DNA of 52,693 nt from Planctomyces sp. GTDB taxonomy: Bacteria; Planctomycetota; Planctomycetia; Planctomycetales; Planctomycetaceae. The position numbers were made by a program, and so were the translations under genes. The stretch spans positions 1-52,693 of the forward strand of contig SXPC01000099.1 of the NCBI GenBank assembly GCA_005778225.1, in the 5' to 3' direction. Shown here one piece after another: positions 24,653 through 33,683 of the stretch; positions within the stretch are counted from its first letter, which is position 1; each line of letters begins with the position of its first letter. A model generated the notes under the pieces. That model was given only the letters and a program-made list of their open reading frames with translations. It was not told the origin of the DNA and did no database searches.

Positions 24653-27100
24653 TTACTCAAGGAAGATGAACTCGTTGAGGTTGTAGGCAGCCAGACAGAA
24701 CAGCTGACGGGCCTGATCTTCGTTTGCCCCCTCGGCTTTGAGTTTGTCGATCAGGGTCAGACCCATTTCGATCTCCTCTACATTCGGGCGTCGCGAAGTG
24801 ATGAGCTCGTAGGCCAGTCGAACCTGAGCCTGCAGGTCATCAGGACGCTCACGTTGCAGGCGAGCAGCGAGTTTGGCAGAGAGATCCTGAAGATCATCGC
24901 TGTTGAGCATACCGAGGGCCTGCGTGGGTTGTGTTGTCGAGAAGCGGGCTTCGCAGCTGGAGTCTGGTTCTGGATAGTCGAATGCCGCCAGCAGTGGCGA
25001 GAGAAGAGATCGTTTGACGTGGATATAGATACTACGTCGGTTGCGATCTTCCTCGCTGGACTCGCCCCAGCCTGCCCCGGGCATCGACTGTCCAGCCATG
25101 ACTTCGTCAGAAATCTTCGGATAGATGCTCGGACCATACATCTTCGGATTGAAGACGCCCGCGACGACGAGCATCGAGTCTCGAATCTCTTCGGCAGTCA
25201 GGCGTCGCATGTCGAATTTCCAGAACAGGTTGTTCTGAGGATCCATGCCATCGGCTTTTGCGTTGGTGGCGGACGACATCTGATAGGCGTTGGACAGCAT
25301 GATTTCGCGGTGGAGTGCTTTCAGCTTCCAGTCCTTGGCGACGACTTCCGAGGCCAGCCAGTCGAGGAGTTCAGGGTGGGTCGGAGCATCGCCGAGAAGA
25401 CCGAAGTTGTTGGAACTTCGGACAATCCCGCGACCAAAGTGGAACTGCCAGACGCGATTGGCGATGACGCGGGTGGTCAGCATGTTATCAGGTGAGGCAA
25501 TCCAGTCAGCCAGAACTACGCGTCGACCAGCGGTTTCCGCATCCTTACCAGGAGCCGGAATCTCAGGATCCTTCATGTTATAGATATCTGGATAGCCCGG
25601 TTTGACGACTTCCTTTTCGACGTGGGGATTTCCGCGACCGAGAATGTGGGTCTCCGGTGGATTGACGTCACAGTTGGCAACGCCAAGAGCGCTCACGCGA
25701 GGAGGGAGTTCTTGTTCTTTGACGCGATCACGTTGTGTTTTGAGGTCTTCGTACTTACGCCATTGTTCATCGTTGAGATGATTTCGCAGGTGCTCTCGAA
25801 GCGCCTCGTCGCGCTCGTCACCTTCGGTCTTCCGTTGAATTTCGCCGGGCATCTTGAGGATCGCGGCTTGTTCAATTTCTTTGATGCGCTTACTGAGTTG
25901 ACGGATCTTTCGATCGCGTTCCATGTGTTTACGAGACAGGTCTGAGCCTGAGATGTCAATCTGGTTGGCTTCCCCCTTATCTCCACGTGCGCCGTAAGAG
26001 CGAACGTCGCGGAAGAAGGCGACCATCTGGTAATAGTCCGATTGAGGAATCGGATCGATTTTGTGGTCGTGGCAACGGGCACAGGCGACCGTCAGACCCA
26101 AGAAGGCATGCGTTGTCGTCGCGACGGTGTCATCCATCTCGTCGTAGTAGGCCTGCTTGCGGTCTGCAGGTTCGTCGTCCCAGATACCGAGGCGATAGTA
26201 GCCGGTAGCAATTTTCGTTTCGTCAGTCGCGTTCTTGAGCTCATCACCGGCGATCTGCTCGCGGACAAACTGGTCATAAGGCTTGTCATCGTTGAGAGAT
26301 TTGATGACGTAGTCGCGGTAACGCCAGGCGTTGGGCTTGGGAGCGTCGCGTTCGAAACTGTTGGTTTCTGCATAGCGAACAAGGTCCAGCCAGTGTCGTC
26401 CCCACTTTTCTCCGTACCCTGGATGAGCCAGCAGCTTATCCACAAGCTTTTCGTAAGCCATCGGGTCCGACGAGTTGGCGAACTCATTGACTTCCTGAAG
26501 AGTCGGGGGAAGACCGACGAGGTCGTAATAGGCACGCCGAATCAAAGCCGCTTTGGAAGCAGGCTCATTCGGCTGGAGTCCTTTTTCCTCAAGCTTTTTG
26601 AGAATGAAGGCATCGATCGGGCTCTTCACCCAGCCTTTGTTGGTCACATCGGGGACAGCAGGCCGCTGAACAGGCTTGAATGCCCAGTGAGATTCCCAAG
26701 GAGCGCCTTGTTCGATCCAGGCCTTGAGCGTAGTGATCTGGTCCTGCGAGAGGGGCTTGCCTTCCGGAGGCATGCGCATCGAGTCATCGGCGGTGGTGAT
26801 GCGATTGAGGATTTCGCTATGTTCGAGATCGCCAGGAATAATTCCGCGTTCACCGGAATCCAGTTCCCCGAAAGGAGACTTTGCATCCGTGAAATTCAGA
26901 CCACCCTCTGCCTTATCTGGACCGTGACAGTGATAGCAGGCTTTGGCAAGAATCGGGCGGACGTCTCGGCCGAAATCGACTTGTGATTTGGCGTCGGCCT
27001 CAGCTGCAACTGCCAGAGAGGCGGTCCAACTGACGACGGAGAATCCAACCAGGAGGGCAGGGAGCAAGCGGGAAGAGAGTTGTCCGCGCAATGTGGGCAT
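24653..27100 (-). CDS. PSCyt1-PSCyt2(DUF1549)-PSD1(DUF1553) secreted cytochrome-type protein
   Basis: 815 residues. A signal peptide of about 33 residues is followed by the PSCyt1 cytochrome c-like domain: heme-binding Cys55-Tyr-His-Cys58-His59 (CYHCH), with GIIPGDLEHSEILNRITT and MPPEGKPLS supplying the axial methionine region. The DUF1549 domain (about 145-350) has WVKSPIDAFILKKLEEKGL, and the DUF1553 domain (about 510-770) has VIANRVWQFHFGRGIV and SNAYQMSS. The family is characteristic of planctomycetes and is thought to be periplasmic and linked to polymer degradation or redox, but no reaction is proven. The Asp/Glu/Lys-rich segment near residue 420 may be coiled coil. The gene is upstream of DUF1501. 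Confidence 0.93.
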   Translation of the reverse strand: MPTLRGQLSSRLLPALLVGFSVVSWTASLAVAAEADAKSQVDFGRDVRPILAKACYHCHGPDKAEGGLNFTDAKSPFGELDSGERGIIPGDLEHSEILNRITTADDSMRMPPEGKPLSQDQITTLKAWIEQGAPWESHWAFKPVQRPAVPDVTNKGWVKSPIDAFILKKLEEKGLQPNEPASKAALIRRAYYDLVGLPPTLQEVNEFANSSDPMAYEKLVDKLLAHPGYGEKWGRHWLDLVRYAETNSFERDAPKPNAWRYRDYVIKSLNDDKPYDQFVREQIAGDELKNATDETKIATGYYRLGIWDDEPADRKQAYYDEMDDTVATTTHAFLGLTVACARCHDHKIDPIPQSDYYQMVAFFRDVRSYGARGDKGEANQIDISGSDLSRKHMERDRKIRQLSKRIKEIEQAAILKMPGEIQRKTEGDERDEALREHLRNHLNDEQWRKYEDLKTQRDRVKEQELPPRVSALGVANCDVNPPETHILGRGNPHVEKEVVKPGYPDIYNMKDPEIPAPGKDAETAGRRVVLADWIASPDNMLTTRVIANRVWQFHFGRGIVRSSNNFGLLGDAPTHPELLDWLASEVVAKDWKLKALHREIMLSNAYQMSSATNAKADGMDPQNNLFWKFDMRRLTAEEIRDSMLVVAGVFNPKMYGPSIYPKISDEVMAGQSMPGAGWGESSEEDRNRRSIYIHVKRSLLSPLLAAFDYPEPDSSCEARFSTTQPTQALGMLNSDDLQDLSAKLAARLQRERPDDLQAQVRLAYELITSRRPNVEEIEMGLTLIDKLKAEGANEDQARQLFCLAAYNLNEFIFLE

Positions 27101-27293
27101 GGCAGCTTCATTCGATAAAAACGAGCGGGATTTCGCGGTCAGATAGATACCAACAAGCCAATGCAGTATCTATATCTGCATTCGTTATTTATTTTGAAAG
27201 AGCGTCACCCGGAAATCAAGCACTATTCGATATATTCCATCGAAATTGGAGGATAACACGAATGTCAGTTGTGATATATTCCGCTGATTTGCG

Positions 27294-28100
27294 TCATTCT
27301 GCTTTAGCTGCAGGCATTCCCTGGATGAGCATAGGGATCTTAATGAGCTGGTAAGTTGGGTCGTTTGTGCGAATTTGGACCAAGGCTTTGACTGGCTTAT
27401 CAGGGAATGTTCCCTGAACAATGACTTCGACTTCCTGAGTTTTTGGCGAGGCTCCTGCTTTCAAGCCCATCACTTTCGCGAAGACCTGCGGATGGCTTGT
27501 CTCCGTGCTGACGATTTCAAAATCGCCTTCGCGGTAATCGATCAGCTGGACAACGCGGCTCGTCGGGTCACCGCTGGCAGCCTGATAGATAATGACGGCC
27601 GCCGGTTCAACAATCAACTTTTTCGCGGGAATTATGACTTTAAACCAGACTTTTTCTGTGTATTCGCGAATCTTCTGTCCATTCTTATCTCGTGTTTCGT
27701 AAACCACTTGCGCATCAAATTGCCTTAGACCAGGGTTTTCGCCGACAGAGTCCAGCTGGATGAAGAATTCCCCTTGTGCTCCCGGGGCGTAGTCGACGGT
27801 CGTAATCCGAGTGGTCAGGCAGCCGCAGCTGGGCGTGATCTTGTTGATGTGTACGGGATGAGCGCTGCGGTTGGTAAAGACGAACGCAGCCGCACCGCTG
27901 CTTCGGTTTTCATCCAGGTTGCCCAGATCCGTCATGTACTGCTGGAACGCCAAGGCAGGACGAGCCTCAGGGTCGACGGCAGCCATATGAGAGCTTTTGC
28001 GAGGCTGAAGTGCTGCAGCCAGAGATCCAAGAAGCGGCAAGAACGCCAGCGCCAGGCAAAGTCCTCGAGCAGTCGGCCAGGTGGCAGTGGTGAATGACAT
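27294..28100 (-). CDS. DUF1573-domain secreted protein
   Basis: 268 residues. Signal peptide up to about residue 31 (SLAAALQ). The DUF1573 domain is near residues 60-150: FTNRSAHPVHINKITPSCGC, with the SCGC motif typical of the family, where the cysteines may bind metal or a disulfide. The rest is immunoglobulin-like beta sandwich (an ASH/MSP-type fold). AGGGA lies nine bases before the ATG. It is first in a minus-strand run with the PSD1 gene (193-base gap) and DUF1501, but the gap leaves room for a separate promoter. Role unknown. Confidence 0.88.
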   Translation of the reverse strand: MSFTTATWPTARGLCLALAFLPLLGSLAAALQPRKSSHMAAVDPEARPALAFQQYMTDLGNLDENRSSGAAAFVFTNRSAHPVHINKITPSCGCLTTRITTVDYAPGAQGEFFIQLDSVGENPGLRQFDAQVVYETRDKNGQKIREYTEKVWFKVIIPAKKLIVEPAAVIIYQAASGDPTSRVVQLIDYREGDFEIVSTETSHPQVFAKVMGLKAGASPKTQEVEVIVQGTFPDKPVKALVQIRTNDPTYQLIKIPMLIQGMPAAKAE

Positions 28101-28236
28101 ATCGCGTCGTCCCTGAGCGAAAATAGCGAGTCGGAAGAACGCAGGAGACTACCACAGCCATTGCACAAACGACAAGGTCGCTTCATCGCTGGTGCAATCT
28201 CGACAATTGTCGAGGGTGTTTTGCGATCGGGGAGGA

Positions 28237-28411
28237 GACTGGAACGCAGAGGCAACAGACTTGAGCAGAGGTCGCGGAGGTTTCTCTCTCAATTTACGTC
28301 ACCTTGAATTGGTCCCCTTTGCTTTTCATGGCGTCGTCGCGCCCTTGCGTGTTCATTCCGAGAATCTTCTCTGCGTCCTCCGCTCCCCCCTGCGACCTCT
28401 GCGTTCCAACC
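28237..28411. repeat. MITE-like inverted-repeat element, copy B
   Basis: Starts with the same GACTGGAACGCAGAG as copy A at 17678 and ends with CTCTGCGTTCCA (28397-28408). Its length (about 175 bases) equals copy A's, but the inner sequence is different. Inner arms again are rows of GCAGAGG/GCGGAGG-type units, complementary left to right. The element lies in the 465-base gap between DUF1573 (minus) and the HEAT-repeat gene (plus); the rest of that gap shows nothing else. Confidence 0.75.
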
Positions 28412-28565
28412 CTCTCCGTGACGTCTGGTCCGGTTTTGACAGTCATGTGGCGTCACGGGTGAGCCGGTCATGCGATGTTGATCATTGCGTCGATTGAAGT
28501 TGTGTCATCGAGGCATTGCGCGCTGACTCCACTTCCCCCTATCGTTCATCCATGGTTAGAAGGTC

Positions 28566-30197
28566 ATGTCGGATCCATTGAAAGTCACATTCGACTCGCT
28601 CGCCAGTTCTCACTGTGCGTCGGCGGTCGATGTCTTGATCCGCACGATCAAAAAGCCGGACCGGAAACTCCGCGAACTGGCGGCCTATGCCCTGATGTCG
28701 CGTGAAAGTATCCGTGGGAAGATCGAGATCATTCGACAGTTCCACGACCTCCCTAACGAGTTGTGGATCTCGCTCAAGGGTTCCAGTGATAGTCTCGACC
28801 AGGCGATCGAACAATGCCTGAATCAAGGCGACGTGCGAACGAAGACGAATGCACTCGATGTGCTGCGGATCACGGGCGGGTTCCGGCATATCGCCTCCGT
28901 CATTGCGGCCGTGAACCAGTACGAAGATGCAAACCTGGCCGAGCGTGGCGAAGAGACGCTGAGGTTTCTCGTTTCCAACTTGTTTGATCGACTGCAACTC
29001 AACGATCTGTTGATGCTGGGGCCGCCAATTTCCCAGTCGGCACACGCGTATGTTCTGCAATGCCTGGATGCAGCCTGTGAGCGATTCGCGTTTCAGGCAA
29101 ATCCGCGATTGATTCTCGAGTCGATTTTGATCCTGGGAGATACTCAGCATCCGACTGTGAAGAAGGCCTTGTGGCAGTCGACTCCTGCCTGCAAAGAGAT
29201 GTCGCATAGTGTCCTGGAATCGAGCGAGCATCCCGGGGTCATGCATTTGCTGCTGTCCCAGTTGGGAGAAAAACTGCCTCATCCGAGGATGCTGTCGATC
29301 ATTCAGGATCGCTTCGATCTGATCTTCGTCACGTTCATGCTTCGACAATTCGCCAAACGCATCACAGTCAATCAGCAGCGTAATCTGAAGCAGATCGAGA
29401 AGTTTTGCTGGATCAATGCTCCGGACTTCGATCTGTCGTTGATTCCATCGGCGCTGCATCCGGCGTTGATCGCGATGGTAGTCGCGTCGGGAATCTCTCA
29501 GGAAGATAAGATCTTCATTCAACACTGGATGCTCCGACTCGGCTCCGCAGAAGGACGGTCGGCGGCTTCGACTCTGATGGGGCGTCTGGATGAGAATCAG
29601 CTGCAGAACCTGGTCCTTGACAGCCTCGAATCCGAGGATGAAAGCGTCCAAGTCTGGGCGACATCGCAGTTGAGAGAATCACACATTCCCAATGCGATTT
29701 CCCTGCTGGTCGAGCGACTCGATAGCCCGGAACAAGCCGTCCGAGACACCGCGCGACAAGAGCTGTCGAGCTTCAACCTCTCGATGGTTATGGACATGAG
29801 TGATTTCCTCGATCCTCTTGTCTGCCAGCGTGCGGCACAGGTGATGATGAAGATCAACCCTGATGCGGTCAGCGAGCTGCATCGTGAGTTGGCCAATCCG
29901 ATGCGTGGAAAACGTATGAAGGCCCTGAAGGCGACCCGCAAGATGGGCCTGCATCGCGATCTGCTCAGCGCTATTGCGCCTCTGGCTTACGACAGCGACT
30001 CGATGATTCGTCGGACATTGATCGAAGTCCTCAGCGATGTCCCCACGAAAGATTCGGGCGCGATCCTGCACCATCTGACATTCGATGGCAATGAACGTGT
30101 CCGCGAAGAAGCGACCGCGGCGCTGGAACAACTGGCGACTACCCTGCGCTTGCAATCCCATGCAAAAAACGTTGAAGCGAGAGGAAAGCATGCCTGA
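28566..30197 (+). CDS. HEAT-repeat protein
   Basis: 543 residues, almost wholly alpha-helical. Helical pairs of HEAT type recur, for example ESEDESVQVWATSQLRESHI, DSPEQAVRDTARQELSSF and AYDSDSMIRRTLIEVLSDV. No signal peptide or membrane segment is present, so it is cytoplasmic, presumably a binding scaffold. The stop overlaps the next start by eight bases (30190-30197), which implies translational coupling with the small membrane protein that follows. The ATG has GAAGG upstream, but very close, so the start is not fixed. Confidence 0.85.
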   Translation: MSDPLKVTFDSLASSHCASAVDVLIRTIKKPDRKLRELAAYALMSRESIRGKIEIIRQFHDLPNELWISLKGSSDSLDQAIEQCLNQGDVRTKTNALDVLRITGGFRHIASVIAAVNQYEDANLAERGEETLRFLVSNLFDRLQLNDLLMLGPPISQSAHAYVLQCLDAACERFAFQANPRLILESILILGDTQHPTVKKALWQSTPACKEMSHSVLESSEHPGVMHLLLSQLGEKLPHPRMLSIIQDRFDLIFVTFMLRQFAKRITVNQQRNLKQIEKFCWINAPDFDLSLIPSALHPALIAMVVASGISQEDKIFIQHWMLRLGSAEGRSAASTLMGRLDENQLQNLVLDSLESEDESVQVWATSQLRESHIPNAISLLVERLDSPEQAVRDTARQELSSFNLSMVMDMSDFLDPLVCQRAAQVMMKINPDAVSELHRELANPMRGKRMKALKATRKMGLHRDLLSAIAPLAYDSDSMIRRTLIEVLSDVPTKDSGAILHHLTFDGNERVREEATAALEQLATTLRLQSHAKNVEARGKHA

Positions 30198-30603
30198 CTC
30201 AAACGCAGACGTATTGTTGACTCTTGCAGCCAGCTATTCGCATTACGCCTACCGCTATGGGTACGGCAGTTCGCATAGCCTCGCGCTTGTTCTCGTTGGG
30301 CTGGGCCTGGTCGTTTTCGTGTGGGTTTTGCTTCTCAACTGGGAGTATCTGGTCGAGACGATCAAGTTGCCGACTGAGCAGATCGATCCTCTCCTGGAGG
30401 AGCTTGGACTCATCCATCGATTGAATCGAAGTGAGATGATCTTACTTCAAAACGCAGCAGATCATCTGAAACTCGAACATGCAGCGGACCTGTTTGTCGA
30501 CTCGTCCCTCTGGAAACCAACAGAAGAGACGTTCTTTTCCCATCCCAAGATGCAGCGACTCCATCGCCTGCTATTCAGCGAAAATGAATCGGCCGTTGTT
30601 TGA
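30190..30603 (+). CDS. Small single-pass membrane protein
   Basis: 137 residues starting at ATG 30190 with GAGGA about four bases upstream, in the end of the HEAT-repeat gene. One membrane segment is at about residues 28-51 (SLALVLVGLGLVVFVWVLLLNW). Residues 55-137 are a soluble helical domain of unknown type (EELGLIHRLNRSEMILLQNA). Overlap with the HEAT-repeat gene suggests the two proteins form a complex at the inner membrane. The gene is not recognised. Confidence 0.75.
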   Translation: MPDSNADVLLTLAASYSHYAYRYGYGSSHSLALVLVGLGLVVFVWVLLLNWEYLVETIKLPTEQIDPLLEELGLIHRLNRSEMILLQNAADHLKLEHAADLFVDSSLWKPTEETFFSHPKMQRLHRLLFSENESAVV

Positions 30604-30660
30604 TCTGACGGGTGTGTGAACTGGACGGCCCACATTCCTTATTTGTTTGTTTGAAATCCC

Positions 30661-30915
30661 ATGCGTTTGAAAATCGAAATCGATCTGGCTGGCAAACTCA
30701 AGGATCACCTGCAGTCGCAATTGACAGAAGCAGGCGGCCTCTACGATACCGCAAGCGAGTACATCCGTGACCTGATTCGCGCAGATCTGCAGCATCATCA
30801 AGCCAACAAGCTGCAACTCCTACTCGAACATCTCAAGTCCCACCACGCCACGATCCAGGCAGAGGAAGAGTTCGAGGACCTGCAGGAAATGCTCGCGACC
30901 GCGGATGGAACATAA
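30661..30915 (+). CDS. Ribbon-helix-helix protein, ParD-like antitoxin type
   Basis: 84 residues. The start MRLKIEIDLAGKLKDHL gives a short beta strand and then a helix, and YDTASEYIRDLIRADLQ is the second helix and N-x-S-E-Y-x-R-D type segment typical of ParD antitoxins and CopG/Arc repressors. The C-terminal half is Gln/Glu-rich and helical, suited to binding a partner. No ParE/RelE toxin lies next to it: 31 bases downstream is the end of glnA on the other strand. It may be an orphan antitoxin or a small DNA-binding repressor. Confidence 0.7.
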   Translation: MRLKIEIDLAGKLKDHLQSQLTEAGGLYDTASEYIRDLIRADLQHHQANKLQLLLEHLKSHHATIQAEEEFEDLQEMLATADGT

Positions 30916-30945
30916 GCAATCGAACGCGGCTCTGATGAGTGGTAG

Positions 30946-32355
30946 TTAGATGTCGTAGTACATCACGAATTCAGATGGGTGAGGGCGTTCTCGGATTGTC
31001 TGGATTTCTTTGGCTTGTTTGAACCAGATCCAGGTGTCGATGACGTCTTCGGTGAAGACGTCGCCGCGGAGGAGGAAGTCGTGATCGTTGCGGAGGGCTT
31101 GCAATGACTGTTCGAGGTCGACTGGGACCTTGGGAATGACTTCGAGCTCTTCGGCCTGGAGGTCGTAGAGGTCTTTATCGAGAGGCGGGCCTGGGTCGAT
31201 GCGGTTCTGGATGCCGTCGAGCATCGCCATCAGGACGGCGGACATGCCGAGGTAGCCATTCGCGGAAGAATCTGGGCAGCGGAATTCGAAGCGGGCGTTT
31301 TCCGGACCGGAGTTGTGAACCGGAATGCGGATCGCCGCGGAGCGGTTGCGGAAGCTGTAGGTCAGGTTGACGGGGGCATCGAAGCCGGGGACGAGGCGTT
31401 TATAACTGTTGGTCGTCGGGCAGCAGAACGCCAGCAGGGCGGGGGCATGATGGAGGATGCCGCCCATGGCGTACATCGCGGTTTCGGACAGACCGCCATA
31501 GCCGCCGTTGGCGAAGAGATTGTGGTTGTTTTTCCACATCGATATGTGCATGTGCTGCCCGGAACCGTTGTCGTTCCAGAGAGGCTTGGGCATGAAGGTG
31601 ACGGACTTGCCGTGCTTAGCAGCGACGTTTTTAACGATGTATTTGTAGCGGAGCAGATTGTCAGCGGTCTGCAGCAGCGGGGCGTAACGCATGTCGAGTT
31701 CGCATTGCCCGCCGGTCGCGACTTCGTGATGCTGGGCACCGATGGTGACGCCGCAGTCCATGAGCGTAAACATCATTTCGTTACGCATCTCGTGCAGCGT
31801 GTCTGCTGGCGGGATGGGGAAGTACCCTTCGCGTCGACGAATTTTGTACCCGCCATTAGCGTCGCCACTGCGTCCACGGCTCCATTCGCCTTCACTGCTT
31901 TCGAGGTGGTAGTAGGCTTCGTTGATGGAATGATCGAAACGGACGGAATCGAAGACGAAAAATTCTGGTTCGAGTCCGAAATTGGCGACATCTGCGAGTC
32001 CGGTCGACCGCATGTAGTTTTCTGCTTTTCGGGCAACATTGCGCGGATCGCGCGCATAGTCTTCCCGCGTGATCGGGTCTTGGATGTTACAGGTCATCGT
32101 GAGCGTTTGTTTCATAAAAGGATCAACAAACGCTGTTTCAGGCTGGGGGACGACGAGCATATCGCTCTCGTTGATTGCTTGCCATCCGTACATCGACGAG
32201 GCGTCAAAGCCGAAGCCTGACTCGAACGATTCCGACGTAAGTGCTTGCACCGGAATGGTAAAGTGCTTTTGAGTGCCGGGAAAATCCATGAAACGCAAGC
32301 TGACGGCGAGGATCTCTTTCTGCCGGCAGAGTGCCAATACTTCTTTAGGTGTCAT
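30946..32355 (-). CDS. glnA: Glutamine synthetase type I
   Basis: 469 residues. Makes glutamine from glutamate, ammonia and ATP in a dodecamer; the entry point of nitrogen assimilation. Motifs in order: GFGFDASSMYGW, LEPEFFVFD (metal ligands), the GQCELDMRY and NDNGSGQHMHISMW segments (active-site Glu and His), and GFDAPVNLTYSFRNRSAAIRIP. KDLYDLQAEE holds the conserved tyrosine that is adenylylated in regulated GSI-beta enzymes. A candidate sigma-54 promoter lies about 100 bases upstream (32453-32469), consistent with nitrogen control. It converges on the ribbon-helix-helix gene. Confidence 0.97.
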   Translation of the reverse strand: MTPKEVLALCRQKEILAVSLRFMDFPGTQKHFTIPVQALTSESFESGFGFDASSMYGWQAINESDMLVVPQPETAFVDPFMKQTLTMTCNIQDPITREDYARDPRNVARKAENYMRSTGLADVANFGLEPEFFVFDSVRFDHSINEAYYHLESSEGEWSRGRSGDANGGYKIRRREGYFPIPPADTLHEMRNEMMFTLMDCGVTIGAQHHEVATGGQCELDMRYAPLLQTADNLLRYKYIVKNVAAKHGKSVTFMPKPLWNDNGSGQHMHISMWKNNHNLFANGGYGGLSETAMYAMGGILHHAPALLAFCCPTTNSYKRLVPGFDAPVNLTYSFRNRSAAIRIPVHNSGPENARFEFRCPDSSANGYLGMSAVLMAMLDGIQNRIDPGPPLDKDLYDLQAEELEVIPKVPVDLEQSLQALRNDHDFLLRGDVFTEDVIDTWIWFKQAKEIQTIRERPHPSEFVMYYDI

Positions 32356-32452
32356 ATCTGAACAGATGCTTCAATCGAGAGGACTCAATGACTGATGTCG
32401 CCCACAGACGCACAGGATTTCAGCCACAACTATGCCAAGGTTTTCAAACTAC

Positions 32453-32469
32453 GGCAATCCTCGTGCCTA
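32453..32469 (-). promoter_or_regulatory. Candidate sigma-54 promoter of glnA
   Basis: On the minus strand TTAGGCACGAGGATTGCCG matches the -24/-12 consensus (TGGCAC-N5-TTGC): GG at 32467-32466 and GC at 32455-32454, with exactly ten bases between. The predicted start is about 87 bases before the glnA ATG. The remaining 515 bases between glnA and the glmU-like gene hold no other clear feature. Confidence 0.6.
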
Positions 32470-32870
32470 AGAAGTAGTCAACTTCTGGAGAGAACTTTCC
32501 TGCAGGTGAGAACCTCATGACTTCTTAACATCCCTGAAGGGTTCCGACTGACATGTTGAATTTGGATTTGGCTTGTGAAAAAGGCTGCCAGGAAGTGGAC
32601 AGGATATAACGCGTCATCTTCGGTGCGGGGAATGGTTGTCGCATCTCCGATTTTTCGCTTTCCTGCGATACCGTTCAGTGATCGAACTTAAGGAGTTCGC
32701 GCTGACCGGCGTTGCTGTTTGTCGCGTTTAGCCGTTCCCAGATTGCCCTATTCCCACGCATTCGACACAACTTGGCTGAATGCCCGGAGCCAACTTGATG
32801 CGTGACCGGTGGCTCGCTACAGTCGAAACGTGCACGTCCGTCGCTGAATCAACACCAGAAAGCGTTTCCT

Positions 32871-33623
32871 ATGCCTCCCCTCGAAGGACCCGTTGCCATC
32901 ATTCTCGCTGCTGGAAAGAGTACGAGAATGAAATCGGAGCTGCCGAAAGTCCTTCACCCGGTCTGTGGACAGACGATGATTGATCATGTGCTCAACGCGG
33001 TGCGTGGTGCGGGTGTGAAGTCGATGGTGGTGATCATCGGCCACAAGGCGGATGAAGTCCGGGGCGCTCTGGAGCATCATGGCGACCTTGCCTTCGCCCT
33101 TCAGGAACAGCAACTCGGAACCGGTCACGCGGTCATGATGGCCAAACAGGCTCTGGAAGGGTACGAAGGCCCGGTCCTCGTGCTGGCAGGCGATACGCCG
33201 CTGCTAAGGCCGCAGGCGCTCAAGCGTCTTCTCGATTTGCAGGAAGTCCGCAAAGCCGCATGTATTGTCGGCACTGCGATTACCTCGGCGAATGAAGGCC
33301 TGGGACGTATCGTCCGAGATGAGCAAGGAGACTTTGTGAAAATCATCGAACACAAAGACGCAAGTGAGGAACAAAAACGCATTGAGGAGATCAACACGGG
33401 CTGCTTCGCCTTCGACGCCGTCAAGCTATTCGATGCCCTGACGAAAATTCGGACGAATAACATCCAGTCGGAATATTATCTCACGGATTGCGCCGGCATT
33501 CTCAAGGATGCGGGTGAAGTTGTGCTTGCGGCGCCTGAGTTTGACATTCAGCAAGCGATGGGTGTGAATACACAGGAGCAACTGAAGCAGGTCGAAGAAG
33601 TCATGCAGGCGGCAGGCCATTGA
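32871..33623 (+). CDS. glmU: UDP-GlcNAc pyrophosphorylase domain protein, GlmU N-terminal type
   Basis: 250 residues from the ATG at 32871; a GTG at 32802 would add a disordered 23-residue extension and is less likely. It has the nucleotidyltransferase signature LAAGKSTRMKSELPKVLHPV, then QEQQLGTGHAV, and GDTPLL for the metal. It transfers UMP to GlcNAc-1-phosphate to make UDP-GlcNAc for peptidoglycan and LPS. The C-terminal left-handed beta-helix acetyltransferase of normal GlmU (about 450 residues in total) is absent, so acetylation would need another enzyme. It is followed 60 bases on by prs, the classic glmU-prs order. Confidence 0.88.
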   Translation: MPPLEGPVAIILAAGKSTRMKSELPKVLHPVCGQTMIDHVLNAVRGAGVKSMVVIIGHKADEVRGALEHHGDLAFALQEQQLGTGHAVMMAKQALEGYEGPVLVLAGDTPLLRPQALKRLLDLQEVRKAACIVGTAITSANEGLGRIVRDEQGDFVKIIEHKDASEEQKRIEEINTGCFAFDAVKLFDALTKIRTNNIQSEYYLTDCAGILKDAGEVVLAAPEFDIQQAMGVNTQEQLKQVEEVMQAAGH

Positions 33624-33683
33624 TTGGCCTACGCACACATCAATTTCTGATTCACTCACTTGTCCCATTTCAAAGCCCATCCC

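Noticed and set aside
28539..29651. Minus-strand open frame of 370 codons opposite the HEAT-repeat gene
   Set aside because: It is a mirror of a well-supported HEAT-repeat coding region; its protein is Arg/Gln/Asp-rich with no recognisable domain.
30661..30945. Complete toxin-antitoxin module with the ParD-like gene
   Set aside because: The flanking 60-base and 31-base gaps have no room for a toxin, and no ParE-like frame is visible nearby.
31315..32220. Plus-strand open frame of 301 codons within glnA
   Set aside because: It lies antisense to glutamine synthetase, which has all active-site motifs.
32400..32450. Second GG-N10-GC match (TTGGCATAGTTGTGGC) downstream of the sigma-54 candidate
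   Set aside because: The -12 part reads TGGC, not TTGC, so it fits the consensus less well.
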